A stretch of DNA of 64,000 bases from Mactromeris polynyma (Eukaryota; Mollusca; Bivalvia; Venerida; Mactridae). Below, one piece after another: positions 51,938 to 64,000 of the stretch. A model generated the notes under the pieces. That model was not told where the DNA came from. It saw nothing but the letters and a program-made list of their open reading frames with translations, and did no database searches. Position 1 is the first letter of the stretch, and each line of letters begins with the position of its first letter. Location: assembly GCA_032209605.1 (NCBI GenBank), contig JASFXZ010000001.1:8929703-8993702 (forward strand), read 5' to 3'. Position numbers and translations under genes: made by a program.

Positions 51938-51960
51938 TGACGTCACATAACAAAATGGCG
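51938..51960 (+). promoter_or_regulatory. CRE palindrome plus YY1-like motif
   Basis: Full TGACGTCA (51938-51945) is followed by AAAATGGCGG (51952-51961). Such pairs are seen in broadly expressed promoters. The ATG within opens only a short frame (MAEATEQTTP, stop). A transcript start here is possible but unproven. Confidence 0.3.
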
Positions 51961-52914
51961 GAGGCAACTGAACAAACCACGCCATAACAACGTATATTAT
52001 ATTAGCAGAGTGTCATTCATTAACAGCAATTTAATACTACAATTGAAGAAATAATATAATTACTTTGTTATCTTATTTTTAAGACATCATTTTGGGAATT
52101 GGCTCCTAAGTAGGGGTAAGATGCGTCAACATAATATAGTTCAACAATGTACGTAGTTGTCAAATATAGAAGTATACATTGTCGGACTAAAATGAATAGC
52201 CTGAGACGTTTTATCGTAGTTTGGTTTTTGTAGTTTATACTTATTTATGTTATATCTCTTCATCGATTGTGAAACAAGTTCCTACAACTTCCTTATCACC
52301 CTCGATAACTACTTCCTGTGATAGGGACTACTAACCTGTAGGCTACTCGCGCCTTAATCGTCTTCCCATATTAATGGACTTTTCACTCTTATTTTTACCG
52401 TTAATAAGCCAAATGTATATTTATGGTAATATATATATACCTTCCGGAGTTTGTGGACATTTTAATCATGCACAAAGTGTTTACAAATTATGAGAACTTT
52501 TCACAGAAATCCGATTTTTGTCCGTACATGTGTTGTTCGTGAATGAAGTTCAAATAAAGAAACGAGCATTGATCAGAAATAATTACCTATACAGTTACAC
52601 ATGTATGCATATATCAGTTCCATTATGTTGTATTTCCTTGTAAAATAACGTTCGTGAGTGGCATTGACTGGGCAGCCTGCGATAGAGCATATTTTACTTG
52701 CCCGAGAGGCATTTTAGCTGTATGATCTCGTGGACTTAGATAACGTCCTGTGAATCACGAAAATCCAAAACTGGTCTAATCTAATATCTTATCTTGATCC
52801 GTTTTGTTAAGTAAACTTGTCGTTATACAATGACCTTTGTAATGTTATGCTCTGAAGAAAATTGTAGTCAACAGACAGAGCTCTGCATAGCCTTAAAATA
52901 TCTGATAGAAAGCT

Positions 52915-55900
52915 ATGCCAGTATTGAAAGTTATCGTTAGTGTGTTTGTGCTCGCTGTATGTCTGGATTTAAGTAACTCATCAAGTGGCAACAGTTTTTC
53001 GAATGGCAATGGTCATGGTTTACTGCCAGATGTTGGCGAATGGGAAGATGATGGCGATTTATATTTCGGGGTGGGATTTGAACAACACCCTCATTTCAGG
53101 ATGATGTCAGGTTTCCAAAAGTTTGCAATTATCAAAGGATGTGACTTTCTAATGGGGTAAGTAATTAAAAACATGTCATTAATTTTATAAAATAAATCAC
53201 TGAACTGCAATAGATGGAAGCTGATATTGGTTAGATTACAGTAAAAGAACTGATTTTAATCAAATGGAATAAATTATGTTAAACATAGTTCTGAACTTTC
53301 AGTTTGTTTTCAAAACTTATCAATTTGAGATAGTTCACAGGTCAAATAGTTCATTGTCTGCAATATTGGTACCTGTATGTTTAATTTAGTATACACACAA
53401 ACACTTTTGACTTGGTACCTGTATGTTTAATTTAGTATACACACAAACACTTTTGACTAACTATATTGTTAATCACACATACTTTAGATTCGTGAAAAAA
53501 ATCTCTATCAAAATCTTTTGGGAAACGGACCCTTTGAAAAAGATATTGCACGAGCTATTATCTCTATGTACATGTATTTAAAAATAAAAGAGAGTTAAAA
53601 TCGAGAGTTCTTCTGAAACAACACAATACTCATCAACGGCGGGGAAAAGTTTGCTAAATTTGCTGATAAAATAAAAAGGCGTAATGCTTAAGTATAACTA
53701 CTTTTATTGATATATTACATGCTCTTGTATGAGTTTGTATTAACAGAAGTAAAAAATGTTTCCGTGAAGCAGTTTGTTCACGTTCATTTACTAAATCCGT
53801 CTTCACAAGATAAACTGATAAATATGTCGGTATTGGTCACAATAGCGATAAATTGAGTATTTGACTATTTGTACAACAACAGAACACTGCACTACTAGAC
53901 GGTAATATGTAGTTTTGGAGACAAAATGAATGACAAAATGTAAAAAAACTTGCATGCGTATTTCGACGTGGCTTCATGACTGCGGATACATATTACGTAC
54001 CACTCTATTGATACATAACCGTCTACATGTAAAAATATGACATTTTTCTTATTGTTTGAAGTGTTCCACTAAAGCCGGTACAAGCAATTTTTAAAGAGGA
54101 TTACACAATTGCTCCGATTCAGTTAGCCTTACTACATTATTGGTTAATGTGTTCCACTAAAACCGGTACAAGCAATTTTTAAAGAGGATTACACAATTGC
54201 TCCGATTCAGTTAGCCTTACTACATTATTGGTTAATGTGTTCCACTAAAACCGGTACAAGCAATTTTTAAAGAGGATTACACAATTGCTCCGATTCAGTT
54301 AGCCTTACTACATTATTGGTTAATGTGTTCCACTAAAACCGGTACAAGCAATTTTTAAAGAGGATTACACAATTGCTCCGATTCAGTTAGCCTTAATACA
54401 TTATTGGTTAATGTGTTCCACTAAAACCGGTACAAGCAATTTTTAACGATGCGGCTATATGGTATCGGAAAGTGGATCGCCGATTGGTAACAGTTTTTGG
54501 ATCAGCCGAAAACAAGACAACGTCGTAAAAGTAGCCACTTTACGGTGATCCAAAAGTTAGAAATCGAAAGTAGGCCTAAATGAGAACGAGAACGGAATGA
54601 GAACAGAGATGGTCAAGTAACTGAGTCTGATGGACCTGAGAACATATATAGTCAAAAAGATGGATTCCAACAACGTTGACGGATTTCAATTAAAAGAAAC
54701 GATTGAAGAGTGTGAAATAGCTATACATGATCATGAAGAACAACACACGTTGAGTTTCAACGTTATGTCCTATTACCTTATAGACCCAGTGATCCACTTT
54801 CTGTTACCTTATAGACCCAGTGATCCACTTTCTATTACCTTATAGACTGACTGATCCACTTTCTGTTACCTTATAGACCCAGTGATCCACTTTCTATTAC
54901 CTTATAGACAGAGTGATCCACTTTCTGTTACCTTATAGACAGAGTGATCCACTTTCAATTACCATATAGACCAGTGATCCACTTTCTGTTACCTTATAGA
55001 CAGAGTGATCCACTTCCAATTACCTTATAGACCAGTGATCCACTTTCTGTTACCTTAGACTTTGTTATCCAGAGTATGTTACCAAATATACCCAGTGGTC
55101 AACTTACTGATACATGTACCAGATAAAAGGATGCTTTTTTATTAAATTAACATCACGGAATAGCTTTAACTTAAATAATGTTAATTTAAAATAATCAAAC
55201 AGTCATTCAGTATGTCTCAGCCAATCGTGTACTTCCCCATGAGGTGATCCACTTCCAGTTACCTTTTACGTATTATATACTGCGTAAGAAATTAGACAAA
55301 TTACGACCTAAACAAACACTTTATTATAAAAATAATATTTTATGAGTGTTATTATGCGTTGATAAACGAGTAGTAAAGTTTTTTGAGTCTCAGTAAATTT
55401 TACGACATTGATCCACAAATCGATACCTTTTAGACAACCGTGATCCAGAAAACGATCCTATATAGACGCGACCAATTTTTAAAGAGGATTACACAATTGC
55501 TCCGATTCAGTTAGCCTTACTACATTATTGGTTAATGTGTTCCACTAAAACCGGTACAAGCAATTTTTAAAGAGGACTACACATTCGCTCCTACTCAGTT
55601 GGCCTAAATACATTTCGGGCAGTATGAATATGTCGAATATTTATTATATTCAGGTTCGTCAAAAACGTTTACTACCGTGACAGCTCCCACAAGCGCAGTA
55701 CCGAATGTGACTGGACACGACTTGTTGATAGATCCTGTTTGGCTCACCATGTTCCAAAAGAACTGTGTTGTGCGTTAATGAACTGTGGCGTGTCTCATAG
55801 TCTAATTGCAATCCGCGCATCGGATGATGTCATTGCACAGTGTAACGTGACGTCTGTTGCACAGATGATGGGAAGTGAAAGTCTTGTTGGAAAACGTGAT

Positions 55901-57629
55901 GTTGAAAATGCTGAATCGTTGACACAGGCCCATGATCCTCATGGAATGTGTGACCAAAGTAGTCAATCGCTTCACGTAAATGTATTCGGGAAAAGAAACG
56001 CCCCCGATGCCACAGCAGCAATATATTCGTCGCTAATTCGTTCTACGCCACAACTTGTCAACGTAAGCCAAACTTTAAACTCTAGTCTGGACAGTCACGC
56101 AATTCAATTAGCGTTAAGTTCGCCAAGTTTACTCCAAGCACTGATGAAAACTTTGAGTCACTTATCACATTCAGGAGTAATGCCAACACAAGCACCAATT
56201 AGAGGTGGGATGAGGCACTGGTGTAAAGGATTCAGTCGGTAAGAAGCTTCTCTATTTCAGTTTCAATAATTACCCGAATATTCGCCTGCCTGTTAATTCG
56301 CAAAGCATAGAAAGAGGACCAGTTGCTTGCAATTAGTGTCACCTTGTTTAAACTGGGAAACGATGAAAAAAAATGTTTGGCAATATTATACAAAGAAGAA
56401 TTCGAAATACGAATTCCACACTGACATTCTCCCTCTAATTGTATTTGCATCATGGATTTAATTACACATATATTAAGTAAATTTAAATAAAACATTCCGT
56501 AGTATGGATAAGAAAATACAAGATAATGTCTCCACTAGGCTCAAATGCTTTTCTGACAGGTCACTTCTTATGTGGTAAAATCTAGTGATCGTTGATGGTG
56601 AAAATCACGTTGACACAGGCATGAAATTAAGGGCTTGTTAAAAAAAACGAATTTAAAAAGTTGACGTGGTGTTGATTTTTATCAAATGTCGTTAAACATA
56701 GTGGTTAGCAACATTAATTGTCTATTACCAAGGAAAAGGCGATAAAGTTCTCCGAAAAACTGTAATAAGCATGTATGCTACTTTGTACACGTGTCCATTC
56801 TTTTCGTTTACTTGTCATGAATGAAAACAAAATTGCCGCCGTTCGTGCACTGATAGCACGATTGCCGCTTCGCTGTGTTTTGTGTCAACATAATACTACA
56901 AATGTTTATCAAAATTGAAGAAATTAGATAGGAGATTATACCTTGTCCACTAGTTGGGCCTAATATATTTCTTTTTTATACAAAGGACATTCTTTAGTCT
57001 TTTGTTTTATGAGATAGACAATTACATGTATTGAAGACCACATCGTTAAAGTTCTTTTCCTCTCTTTCGGGTATGAGATATAAATAGATGCTTTTAATAA
57101 GAGATCAAAATAAATTTGTTATTTTCAGTCAGTTAAGCATATTTTAAGCCAAACACAAGCACTATGACTAATTACCAATCGTAACTACTCGGCGGTATCC
57201 GGCAGAGCTCGGAATACATACTTATATCTCCGAGGTGTTCCGATTGACTAATTACTAATGGTTGTTAAATGGCACCATAACCGAAAAACAAACCATTCAG
57301 ACTGGTCCATCCAACAAGGCCATCCAAAACTAGAGCAAATGAATGATTACGTACGAGGTCACAATAATGAAAGGAGATCGAGTCCGGCGAGTCCATTAGA
57401 TCACTAATCTCACTGTACTTTCAGATCAATAAAAAAGAGGTATCACTTCAAAGAGGTCAAGTTTATCTCTCGATCTTTGTACTGGATTGTTGACGTCTAC
57501 AAAACAGCGCACGAACATCACGTGCCAACAAACTACACAAATGGTCTTGTGGGGTGTGGCATGACCTACGCAATGGATGCCCTCAATGTAGAGCAATGGC
57601 AAACATTTTTGTACAATCTTGTTCTGTAA
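52915..57629 (+). CDS. Secreted cysteine-containing protein, three exons, 343 aa, unidentified
   Basis: Exons 52915-53156, 55654-56238 and 57425-57629 join in phase (GG|G and CG|A split codons) across gtaagt/ttcag and gtaaga/tttcag borders. The product begins MPVLKVIVSVFVLAVCLDLS, a signal peptide. After it come an acidic Gly/Asp stretch, KGCDFLMG, STECDW, ELCCALMNCGVSHSLI, HWCKGFSR and the tail WQTFLYNLVL. Ten Cys remain after the signal peptide. N-glycosylation motifs include NVTS, NVSQ and NYTN. Dibasic sites HKR, GKR (twice) and KKR could allow prohormone-type cleavage, the two GKR with amidation. I do not recognise the family. The STECDW to CCALMNC segment faintly recalls the IL-17 core spacing, but the rest does not fit. 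A polyadenylation AATAAA overlaps the stop codon region (57628-57633). Exon 2 could be read as terminal at 56242, but TAA there is part of the donor. Confidence 0.75.
53368..53459. repeat. 46-bp direct duplication
   Basis: A unit starting ttggtacctgtatgtttaat and ending cacttttgact is present twice in tandem without change, in intron 1 of the secreted gene. Confidence 0.8.
54447..55473. mobile_element. Mutator-like non-autonomous element, 1027 bp, 9-bp TSD
   Basis: It is flanked by the exact 9-bp duplication aatttttaa (54438-54446 and 55474-55482), the length typical of Mutator-like elements. The ends are imperfect inverted repeats: gcggctatatggtatcg on the left against gcgtctatataggatcg on the right, read inward. 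The interior has a 31-bp subrepeat array (54771-55063; ttaccttatagacccagtg then atccactttctg). No transposase. Confidence 0.75.
54771..55063. repeat. 31-bp subrepeats inside the Mutator-like element
   Basis: About nine units of 'ttaccttatagacccagtg' plus 'atccactttctg', with small substitutions. The same 'gatccac' core also occurs near both element ends, so the array grew from subterminal sequence. Confidence 0.8.
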
Positions 57630-60600
57630 TAAATCTCGACTTAAATGGAGAATGCGGTTCATTATTTACAAATTCCATAAATACTTGTATAGCATGTATG
57701 TCAGTTTATAGATTTACCACTAATTGAGGTCAAACATGTTGATAACGAAACCAAAGACGTAGTCAAACTAGGTAAAAGGCATGTTGATAGGGCAATGAAA
57801 TTTGGGCAAAATTATTTCTTATTGCATCACTGTCAATAGGCCGAGCATTTGTAGCCTCACCCACTAGTTCATTGATGATGGCGCACTTATATAAGCGAGC
57901 ATATGGAAGTCGTGATTCAATCACAAGGTGAAGTGTATGTTCTACAAGATGATTCAACAATGCACATACTCAAGTCATTTATCCTCTGCCATTGATTCCT
58001 GTGACGAAATGATTGGTTGTTGGACTTTTGTCCACTTCCTCTGATGTTGGTAATGATATTGTCAGTTGTTGGGCATTCGTCCTCTACGTTCCATTCATGG
58101 GAACAAATGGTTAGTTGTTGATACTAATTGATAATTTGTCGACTATCTGTGATTCAAGACAAATATGATAATTGTAACACAAACGCACATTTCTGTTGTT
58201 GACTCCAAGCCTAGTTTCCATTTCACAAAATTTAATCCAATTTTACTTTTTAATATCACTTTCTCTTAAAACCAAACACTATATCCTTTTTATCACTTTA
58301 TCTTATTAAATACATGACTATTTATAAATGGCATAAAATGTATCAGAAACTATTATCACAAAAAGTAATTTTACTTTATTTAAATTTCCAAAACTGTACA
58401 ATGCTGGTTCAATGTTGGAAACCAAGTCCAAGTTTTGACTGAAATCTGTCTCAAGCTTTTTTTGTCTATATTACAAGAGATAAACCAGCTTCTGCATTTT
58501 GAGAGGGTTTGTTTGCTGTGCATGTACAGTATATAACACCTTCAGATTCATTGTTTATAAGAATGGCAGATTCATTTTATCAAAAGGACCCAAGAACCTT
58601 ATAGATATGTGCGAATCTAGCAATTTACGTCATTCAAGGGACCCCTCTCGATATAGGATTAGATAATAACAAACCTGTTTTGTCAAAATATCAGGGGGGT
58701 TCGGGATTGCCAGTCCTTCCTTCTGGATCCGCACATGGCTTTTACAGTCAGACTGTATTCAGTCCAGTCTCTTAAACTACATGAACAACATAAAAGTAAA
58801 TCTTAAAAGTCAACCATGGAAAGTATGTACTAAAATAACCTCATCAGAATTATGCTCTATTAGGGAACCTGCTTATTCAAGACAGGGGAATGGGAGTGGA
58901 ATCATAGAACAAAATATGCCGACAAATAACATTTATTTCCATTCTAATTTAATAATTATTTCAAACAAGTAGATAAATTGAGATGTATCGGTCATTATCT
59001 CTGTAAAACATCCAGAGAACCCTATAGAACAAAAGACAATGCTAAACAATGAAGACATTGAAACATACAGACAGGTTGAACAAACAGTTAAATCTCTGTT
59101 CAAGTTATGCTTGCTCCAAGCGAGTTAATACTTATTCTCTCTCTTTTCTTAGCCTATTCAAATCAACTGAAGATTTGAATCTAAATAATAGCTACAATCC
59201 ATCATAACCTAACCATATGTATATTTTCAATGTCTGTAAATAATCCAACATGGTACAACAAATATACACATGTACAGGTTTTATCAGGACCAAAATCAAT
59301 AGGGTTCCTCTGCTACCCAAGGTGAATGTGTGTACCAAGTTTGAGGATGATAGGTCAAGGAATTCTCGAGTTATTGATCGGAAACGAAAAGGTTACGGAC
59401 CGACCGACTGACCGACATGTGCAAACCAATATGCCCTCTCTTCTTCGAAGGGGGGCATAATAATGTAATTGATGATTTTGCCATTAAACCAAAGTGATAA
59501 TGATGGAGTGTGAACAGAATAAACAAATACGTCTGAGCATTTTTCTGGATTAAAAGTTTAAACTTCTTTATTCATTTTATCACAGATACATTTACCTAAC
59601 ATTTCGAATGTAAAATTACAATACATTAATTGTGCATCATTTCAACAGAATAGCAATGGAATGTTATTGTAAACTGGCATATCGGAACATCAATTCAACA
59701 ATTACTTTATCGTCAACAGGTTGAGAAAATAACTATACTTAGCTATGTCTGTTCCTAAATTAAGGATGTGTTATGTAATGAAAGTCAGGATTTTAACCAA
59801 ACCTGTAGTGTACTATCACAAATCATTTTAAGCTAAATTCACCACTAAAGTATGTGACGTATGTACATTATGAATGAACGTTCATGGTATCTACGATATA
59901 CAGGTAAATATACAAATGTATATTCAAATCTAAAATGAAAAATGTGTGCATTTATTCAAGAATTATAACTATTTATTTTATGATATATAAATGAATGCAA
60001 TATGTCAACCACAAATCAAGCACACATTCAGTTTTAAGTTTTGTAACAAAAGAAGGATTAAAATAGCAGACATTCACCATAAAGCATTGGTGTTCATGAA
60101 ACTTGCCCATTAGGCTCACAATTTCCAAGATGAGAAAAGAGCAAAGACATACAGGTTACTCTAACAAGATTCTGCTATACTACATCTATTGTTGTGGCAT
60201 ATTAAGTTGAAATACACAAATAATAAAAATATCAGAATACTACATAAATATCAAGAAAATCTATAATATGATGTCTAAAAAACACAAAAATAAATAATTT
60301 CGGCTGCTTCGTTTGTTGATAGTGATAACAAAATTAAAAAAACAACACAATACTAAAAGTATATTTTATCATATTTTATCACAGTGAATGCAATTGGCAC
60401 AAGAGAAGATACATGTTGATGTCCGACATGGTTCAATAAACACAACAATTGTGATAACGTAAACCGACAATCAAATAACAGTAAAAACTATCGTGTTACC
60501 TCACTCACAGATTATGTTACATATTTCAAAAATACATTTCAACACAGCAGAACACCAGGGGCGTAGCTTGGATGAAATGAAAGTGTAGGCCAAGATGTAG

Positions 60601-62835
60601 GGGGGTCTGGGTGCATGCTCCCCCAGAATTTTTTTTGACCTAGAATGTCAGAGGTGCGTTTTGGCGTATATTTTCTGGGGAAATGTGTAGGCCGCGGCCT
60701 ATAGGAAGCTACGCCCCTGAACACAACAAGAAGGTTGCATCCAGATACCGAGCTCTTTGGTCCGACATTTGTATGGGACGATAAGTAGGAAAAATACATT
60801 TGACCTTGTTCATTCAAATGCATAGGGTCCAAAAAATTATTTTGAATAATACATGGTTTCGAATAGCCCATTTCAATTTGGCGTGCGTAAGAAGTACAAC
60901 AGGACCTAATATTTATTACGGTTGATACTGATTATTCGGATAGAAGATTGTAGAATAAATGAGGTCCGACCGTATATTAATGCTGACTGGAACCATGAAT
61001 AAACATTTCTTACACCACCATGATAGTCGAAATAGTCATTGCTTAAGGGAAGCAGTATTCAGATTAATGATGCTTCATTACTCTGAGGAAGAAACATTTC
61101 TTTGTAAAATAGTAAAATATTTCAACAAATACGGTGATGAAATGTATTGAGAATCTTGTTTAATCATCAAACAACCTGGAAGGAACTTGATGGAAAATAA
61201 TTTTCAAACCAATAAAATTGATAAATATTTACCATATATGCAAGAAAACTGAAGAGACATCCAACTGCTCTGTATTTTCATTTTGATATGAATCTCAAAA
61301 CCGTTTGCTTTATTGTTTAATATGAGAAGAGTTTTGAAACATACATGTATGACAGTAGAAATCTGTACGGGAAAAATGAACATTAAAGACAAATTGATCA
61401 CATTAAAATAATGGACGGAAATATTGAAATATAAATATCACAGACAATTTGTATGTCACAAGTTAATTGAGATAAAAATGATGAAGTATGAGCAAATCAA
61501 CTAACAAAACGAAAGTTTTTGTAAAACAGACAATGAAACAGACTGATTTATTCCTGCACCACAGAGGTCTGAGCTATTGTGGTACACAGTCTGACCCCTG
61601 TTAGATGTGAGCGAGAGCTGGACAGTTTTCAATCCACTATGTTGTGGAATAAAAGTAAATAAAAATATGTGCAGATGGTTTTATATCACTGGCATGAATA
61701 TCACTGAATGGTGTCAGTCGCAGAACCATGCAGTTAACCTGAATACATTACAATATTACATAACATTCTTTAATATTAATTTTTTTTAAATTCATGAATG
61801 TAAAAAATTTAAAATAAACTTTCATAATTAAGATCATTTATTCAAAAGAACAGTACAATATTGGCAAGTTGTAAGCAGTGCATTGTGGGTATTTACATAA
61901 AATACAGTTACACAGATCTAAACAAAATTAAGTTTAGTACAAAATCTTAAGGAGCAAAATCCTTCTTAGATATTGCAATTAGCAATGTATGTGAAAAGAG
62001 TCTACATGTTATTGGGTCAGTTTTCATTTTATGTTAAGTTGATACATACACATTTTCTAACACATTTCTCATAAAACATACAGTCAATAAAAAAGTGCTA
62101 TTATTTCCAATGAATAAAACTAGCTGACTTGATCAACACCATTATTTTGGCATACCATGGTTTGAATCAATTATCACCAGCAATGTCCAGTGATAGTGAC
62201 CAGACGGCAGGTCCCAAAAGAAACCATGGCGATAGCAGATACAAGCATTATATGAAACAAGAGTATTGAAAACACAAACTTGCCCTACAGCATTTAAGCT
62301 TAATGTATTGCAATAAAAATATTTCAGACTGTAGAACAACTAATTTTCATAACAACAATAATATAAAATAATACCTTAAAATTAAAAATCAATATTTTTG
62401 GGTTAAACTAGTTTATACCATTACTAAAATGAGTAAATGCAAAAATAATTTATAAATAAATAAATAAACATTTATATAATACAACCAGAACTCTAAAATA
62501 ACAAAATATTTACATGCTCTAAATGAAACTGTTTCAAGATCTGTACAATAAAATCTTACAGAGCTTAATATTATGGAAATGTTAAGTAAAGAAGACGAGA
62601 ATTAAATCCAAAAAATATTTAAAAACAAAAGATGGAATGCCAATAAAATGATGTTGCATAATGGAAGACCAATGTGTGCTTAACTATTTACAATATATTA
62701 TAATATCCTCATTCATGTATAAAATACTACAGCTAAAATCTAATGCAAATGTCACTTAAAATTAGTGATAAACAAAACAACATTTATTACAAGTCACCAA
62801 AAATACAATCAAGACAGAAACTGCAAACAAACATA
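57630..62835. other. Intergenic, few features
   Basis: An interspersed repeat fragment at 59260-59465 ends 'gaccgaccgactgaccgaca' and 'aaggggggcataa', a style shared with 44880. A 164-bp MITE lies at 60556-60719. Elsewhere I see AT-rich DNA with short, non-coding-looking ORFs. Confidence 0.5.
60556..60719. mobile_element. Short MITE with caggggcgtagctt termini, 164 bp
   Basis: The left end caggggcgtagctt is inverted at the right end (aagctacgcccctg) and flanked by aacac on both sides (60551-60555 and 60720-60724). The interior 'taggccgcggccta' is palindromic. Confidence 0.65.
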
Positions 62836-63666
62836 TTATTTATTTTGGCTTGGAATTCTATATGTTGCACTTCCTTCACGAGAAACACCACCATCATCAG
62901 GTTTTGTATCTTTGGCGGTGGGAGATTTAATTCCACTGGCAGGTCTCTCTATACTATCTTCACGCTTTGGCACAGCACTACCAGCATCTCTATCCATAAT
63001 GTCTTCACGCTTTGGCACACTATCATCTGCCTCTTGATCCAAACTATCCTCATTTTTCTGAGAACCACCATCATCATCATTATTAGCACTCTTTACTGGG
63101 GATTGTTTACCTTCCTTTTCACTATCTTTTTCTTTATCAACATCAGTGGAAGGAACTCTATCTTCAGATTGATTTTCATTATTATTGTCACCTATATTCT
63201 CTGTTTCTATAGCTCTTTCATCAATTGGCGTATCTCTTTTCCTTCCATCAGGCTCATTTGAAGTAGGACCAATTTGGTCATCATCTTCCTCACCTTTAAC
63301 ACTAGATGTATCTTCTTTAACAGACTCATGGTCGTCAGATTTGTCAATATCATCAGCAAGTTCAGCATTTATCTCTGATTTAGTTTCATCACCAATGGCA
63401 GTATCCCTATCATCCATCACTTCTACCACGTCATTGGAAATATCTCGTTCTTTGATTTTATCAACAAAGTCTAAAGTCAGCAACCTCTCAATCAAACCAT
63501 CTCCTTTGTCACTGTGAAGCCATCTGAAACAAAAAACAACAGCAGATGTTTAAAGTAGTGCAAATACCAAATGGCATACTTGCTTAAAGATATATCTGGC
63601 TCATCTGAACATAAAATGTTTGAATTGGCTTTTTCCAGTATTGTTGTTGCATTGGCTAAAACATCT
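62836..63666 (-). CDS. C-terminal exons of an unidentified acidic protein (partial)
   Basis: The last exon (62836-63523) follows tttgtttcag and encodes WLHSDKGDGLIERLLTLDFV, then about 200 residues dominated by Asp, Glu, Lys and Ser. The acidic part has a repeated SVPKREDIMDRD/AVPKREDSIERP unit, and the exon ends at the stop complementing 62836-62838. A preceding exon (63580-63666, donor AA|gtatgc) reads DVLANATTILEKANSNILCS, then DEPDISLS, and joins in phase as ...SLSK|WLHSD. The acidic tail looks disordered. The short N-terminal piece is not assigned to any family with confidence. The rest of the gene is beyond the right edge. The terminal exon is well supported; the upstream exon is less so. 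Confidence 0.6.
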
Positions 63667-64000
63667 CTAATAAGAGCCATTGCAATGTAAAAACGATTGA
63701 AAAAATATTTTTTTATCATATTACTTACAGTCAAAACCGGTAAAATAGCCTGATTGTTAAAAAAAATGGAAGTTTTTTTTTAATTTTATGATGTACAAAC
63801 ATCTTTCTTCAACAAATATGGATTAATACATTATGAGTTCATTCTTTATAAATGCATGTTTAGTAATGTTTTAACCATAGGAAATATATTTTTCATGTTT
63901 GGTTAATCAAACAAATGAACAAAAAATGAGCAAAGTATAACTTTAAAAACATGGAAATAGAAAGTTAGGTATAAATTTAGAAACAAATAGTTACAGAAGT

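Larger units (their letters stand above)
49870..52914. other. Intergenic between KDM4 5' end and secreted gene
   Basis: It contains a G-rich repeat stretch (50300-50640) with two copies of 'atgaaatggtg(g/c)cttctggtg' then 'tatttcggg', a tRNA-derived SINE-like head (50870-50940) and a CRE-plus-YY1-like motif pair (51938-51960). No supportable ORF was found. Confidence 0.5.
54061..55615. repeat. 88-bp tandem array interrupted by a transposon
   Basis: Units start gtgttccactaaaaccggta at 54061, 54149, 54237, 54325 and 54413. The fifth is cut at 54446 and resumes at 55474, followed by one more partial unit to about 55615 that is more diverged. All lie in intron 1 of the secreted gene. Confidence 0.9.

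Noticed and set aside
51955..51987. Short ORF starting MAEATEQTTP after the CRE motif
   Set aside because: It stops after ten codons and has no obvious donor that would extend it. Kept only as a regulatory candidate.
55680..55860. Interleukin-17-like fold in the secreted gene
   Set aside because: Only a short Cys/Trp spacing (STECDW to CCALMNC) is suggestive. The expected downstream strand and Cys pattern is absent, so no family was assigned.
63700..63760. Possible small upstream exon ending at a gtaagt donor (63728)
   Set aside because: Its phase does not fit the downstream exon, and the only open frame is seven codons.

Overview
This window looks like an AT-rich, repeat-laden invertebrate nuclear genome, most likely a bivalve mollusc. 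The evidence is spliceosomal introns with GT-AG borders, two conserved metazoan chromatin/signalling genes, an intron-containing tRNA-Leu, and short interspersed repeats of a style common in bivalves (units containing 'gggccataactctgcac' and ends such as 'ggacggacagacaagggc'). The species assignment is inference; exon structures were read by hand from codon phase and splice consensus.

Layout. (1) 778-25281, minus strand: the 5' two-fifths of an NRBP (nuclear receptor binding protein) pseudokinase gene. Six exons are resolved (195 complete codons) and the rest lies off the left edge. Its third intron, about 17.4 kb (2199-19607), holds two opposite-strand two-exon genes, at 6284-7761 and 15029-17234. 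These encode paralogous secreted proteins with a short helical-looking N-terminal domain and a Met/Gly-rich tail. The same intron holds three tandem arrays and several MITE-like elements. (2) 25673-25779, plus strand: tRNA-Leu(CAA) with a 23-nt intron. (3) 26935-28025, plus strand: a disrupted, coding-like stretch, probably a pseudogene. (4) 30804-48735, minus strand: a complete KDM4/JMJD2 histone lysine demethylase gene of 18 coding exons (2068 codons). Every Fe(II), 2-oxoglutarate and zinc ligand of the JmjC domain is present, followed by the double PHD region and tandem Tudor domains. One 3.6-kb exon adds a 1211-residue disordered linker. (5) 52915-57629, plus strand: an unrecognised three-exon secreted, cysteine-containing protein (343 aa). 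Its first intron carries an 88-bp tandem array split by a Mutator-like element with a 9-bp target duplication. (6) 62836-63666, minus strand: the acidic C-terminal end of an unidentified gene that continues past the right edge.

The most notable points are the nested, TATA-box-bearing Met/Gly-rich secreted gene pair inside an NRBP intron, the enlarged KDM4 linker exon rich in SUMO-type motifs, the unidentified secreted three-exon gene, and several non-autonomous DNA transposons with exact termini and target-site duplications (two hAT-like, one Mutator-like, several MITEs). One hAT element sits 14 bp past a KDM4 splice donor. No prokaryote-type system, CRISPR array or viral gene was seen.
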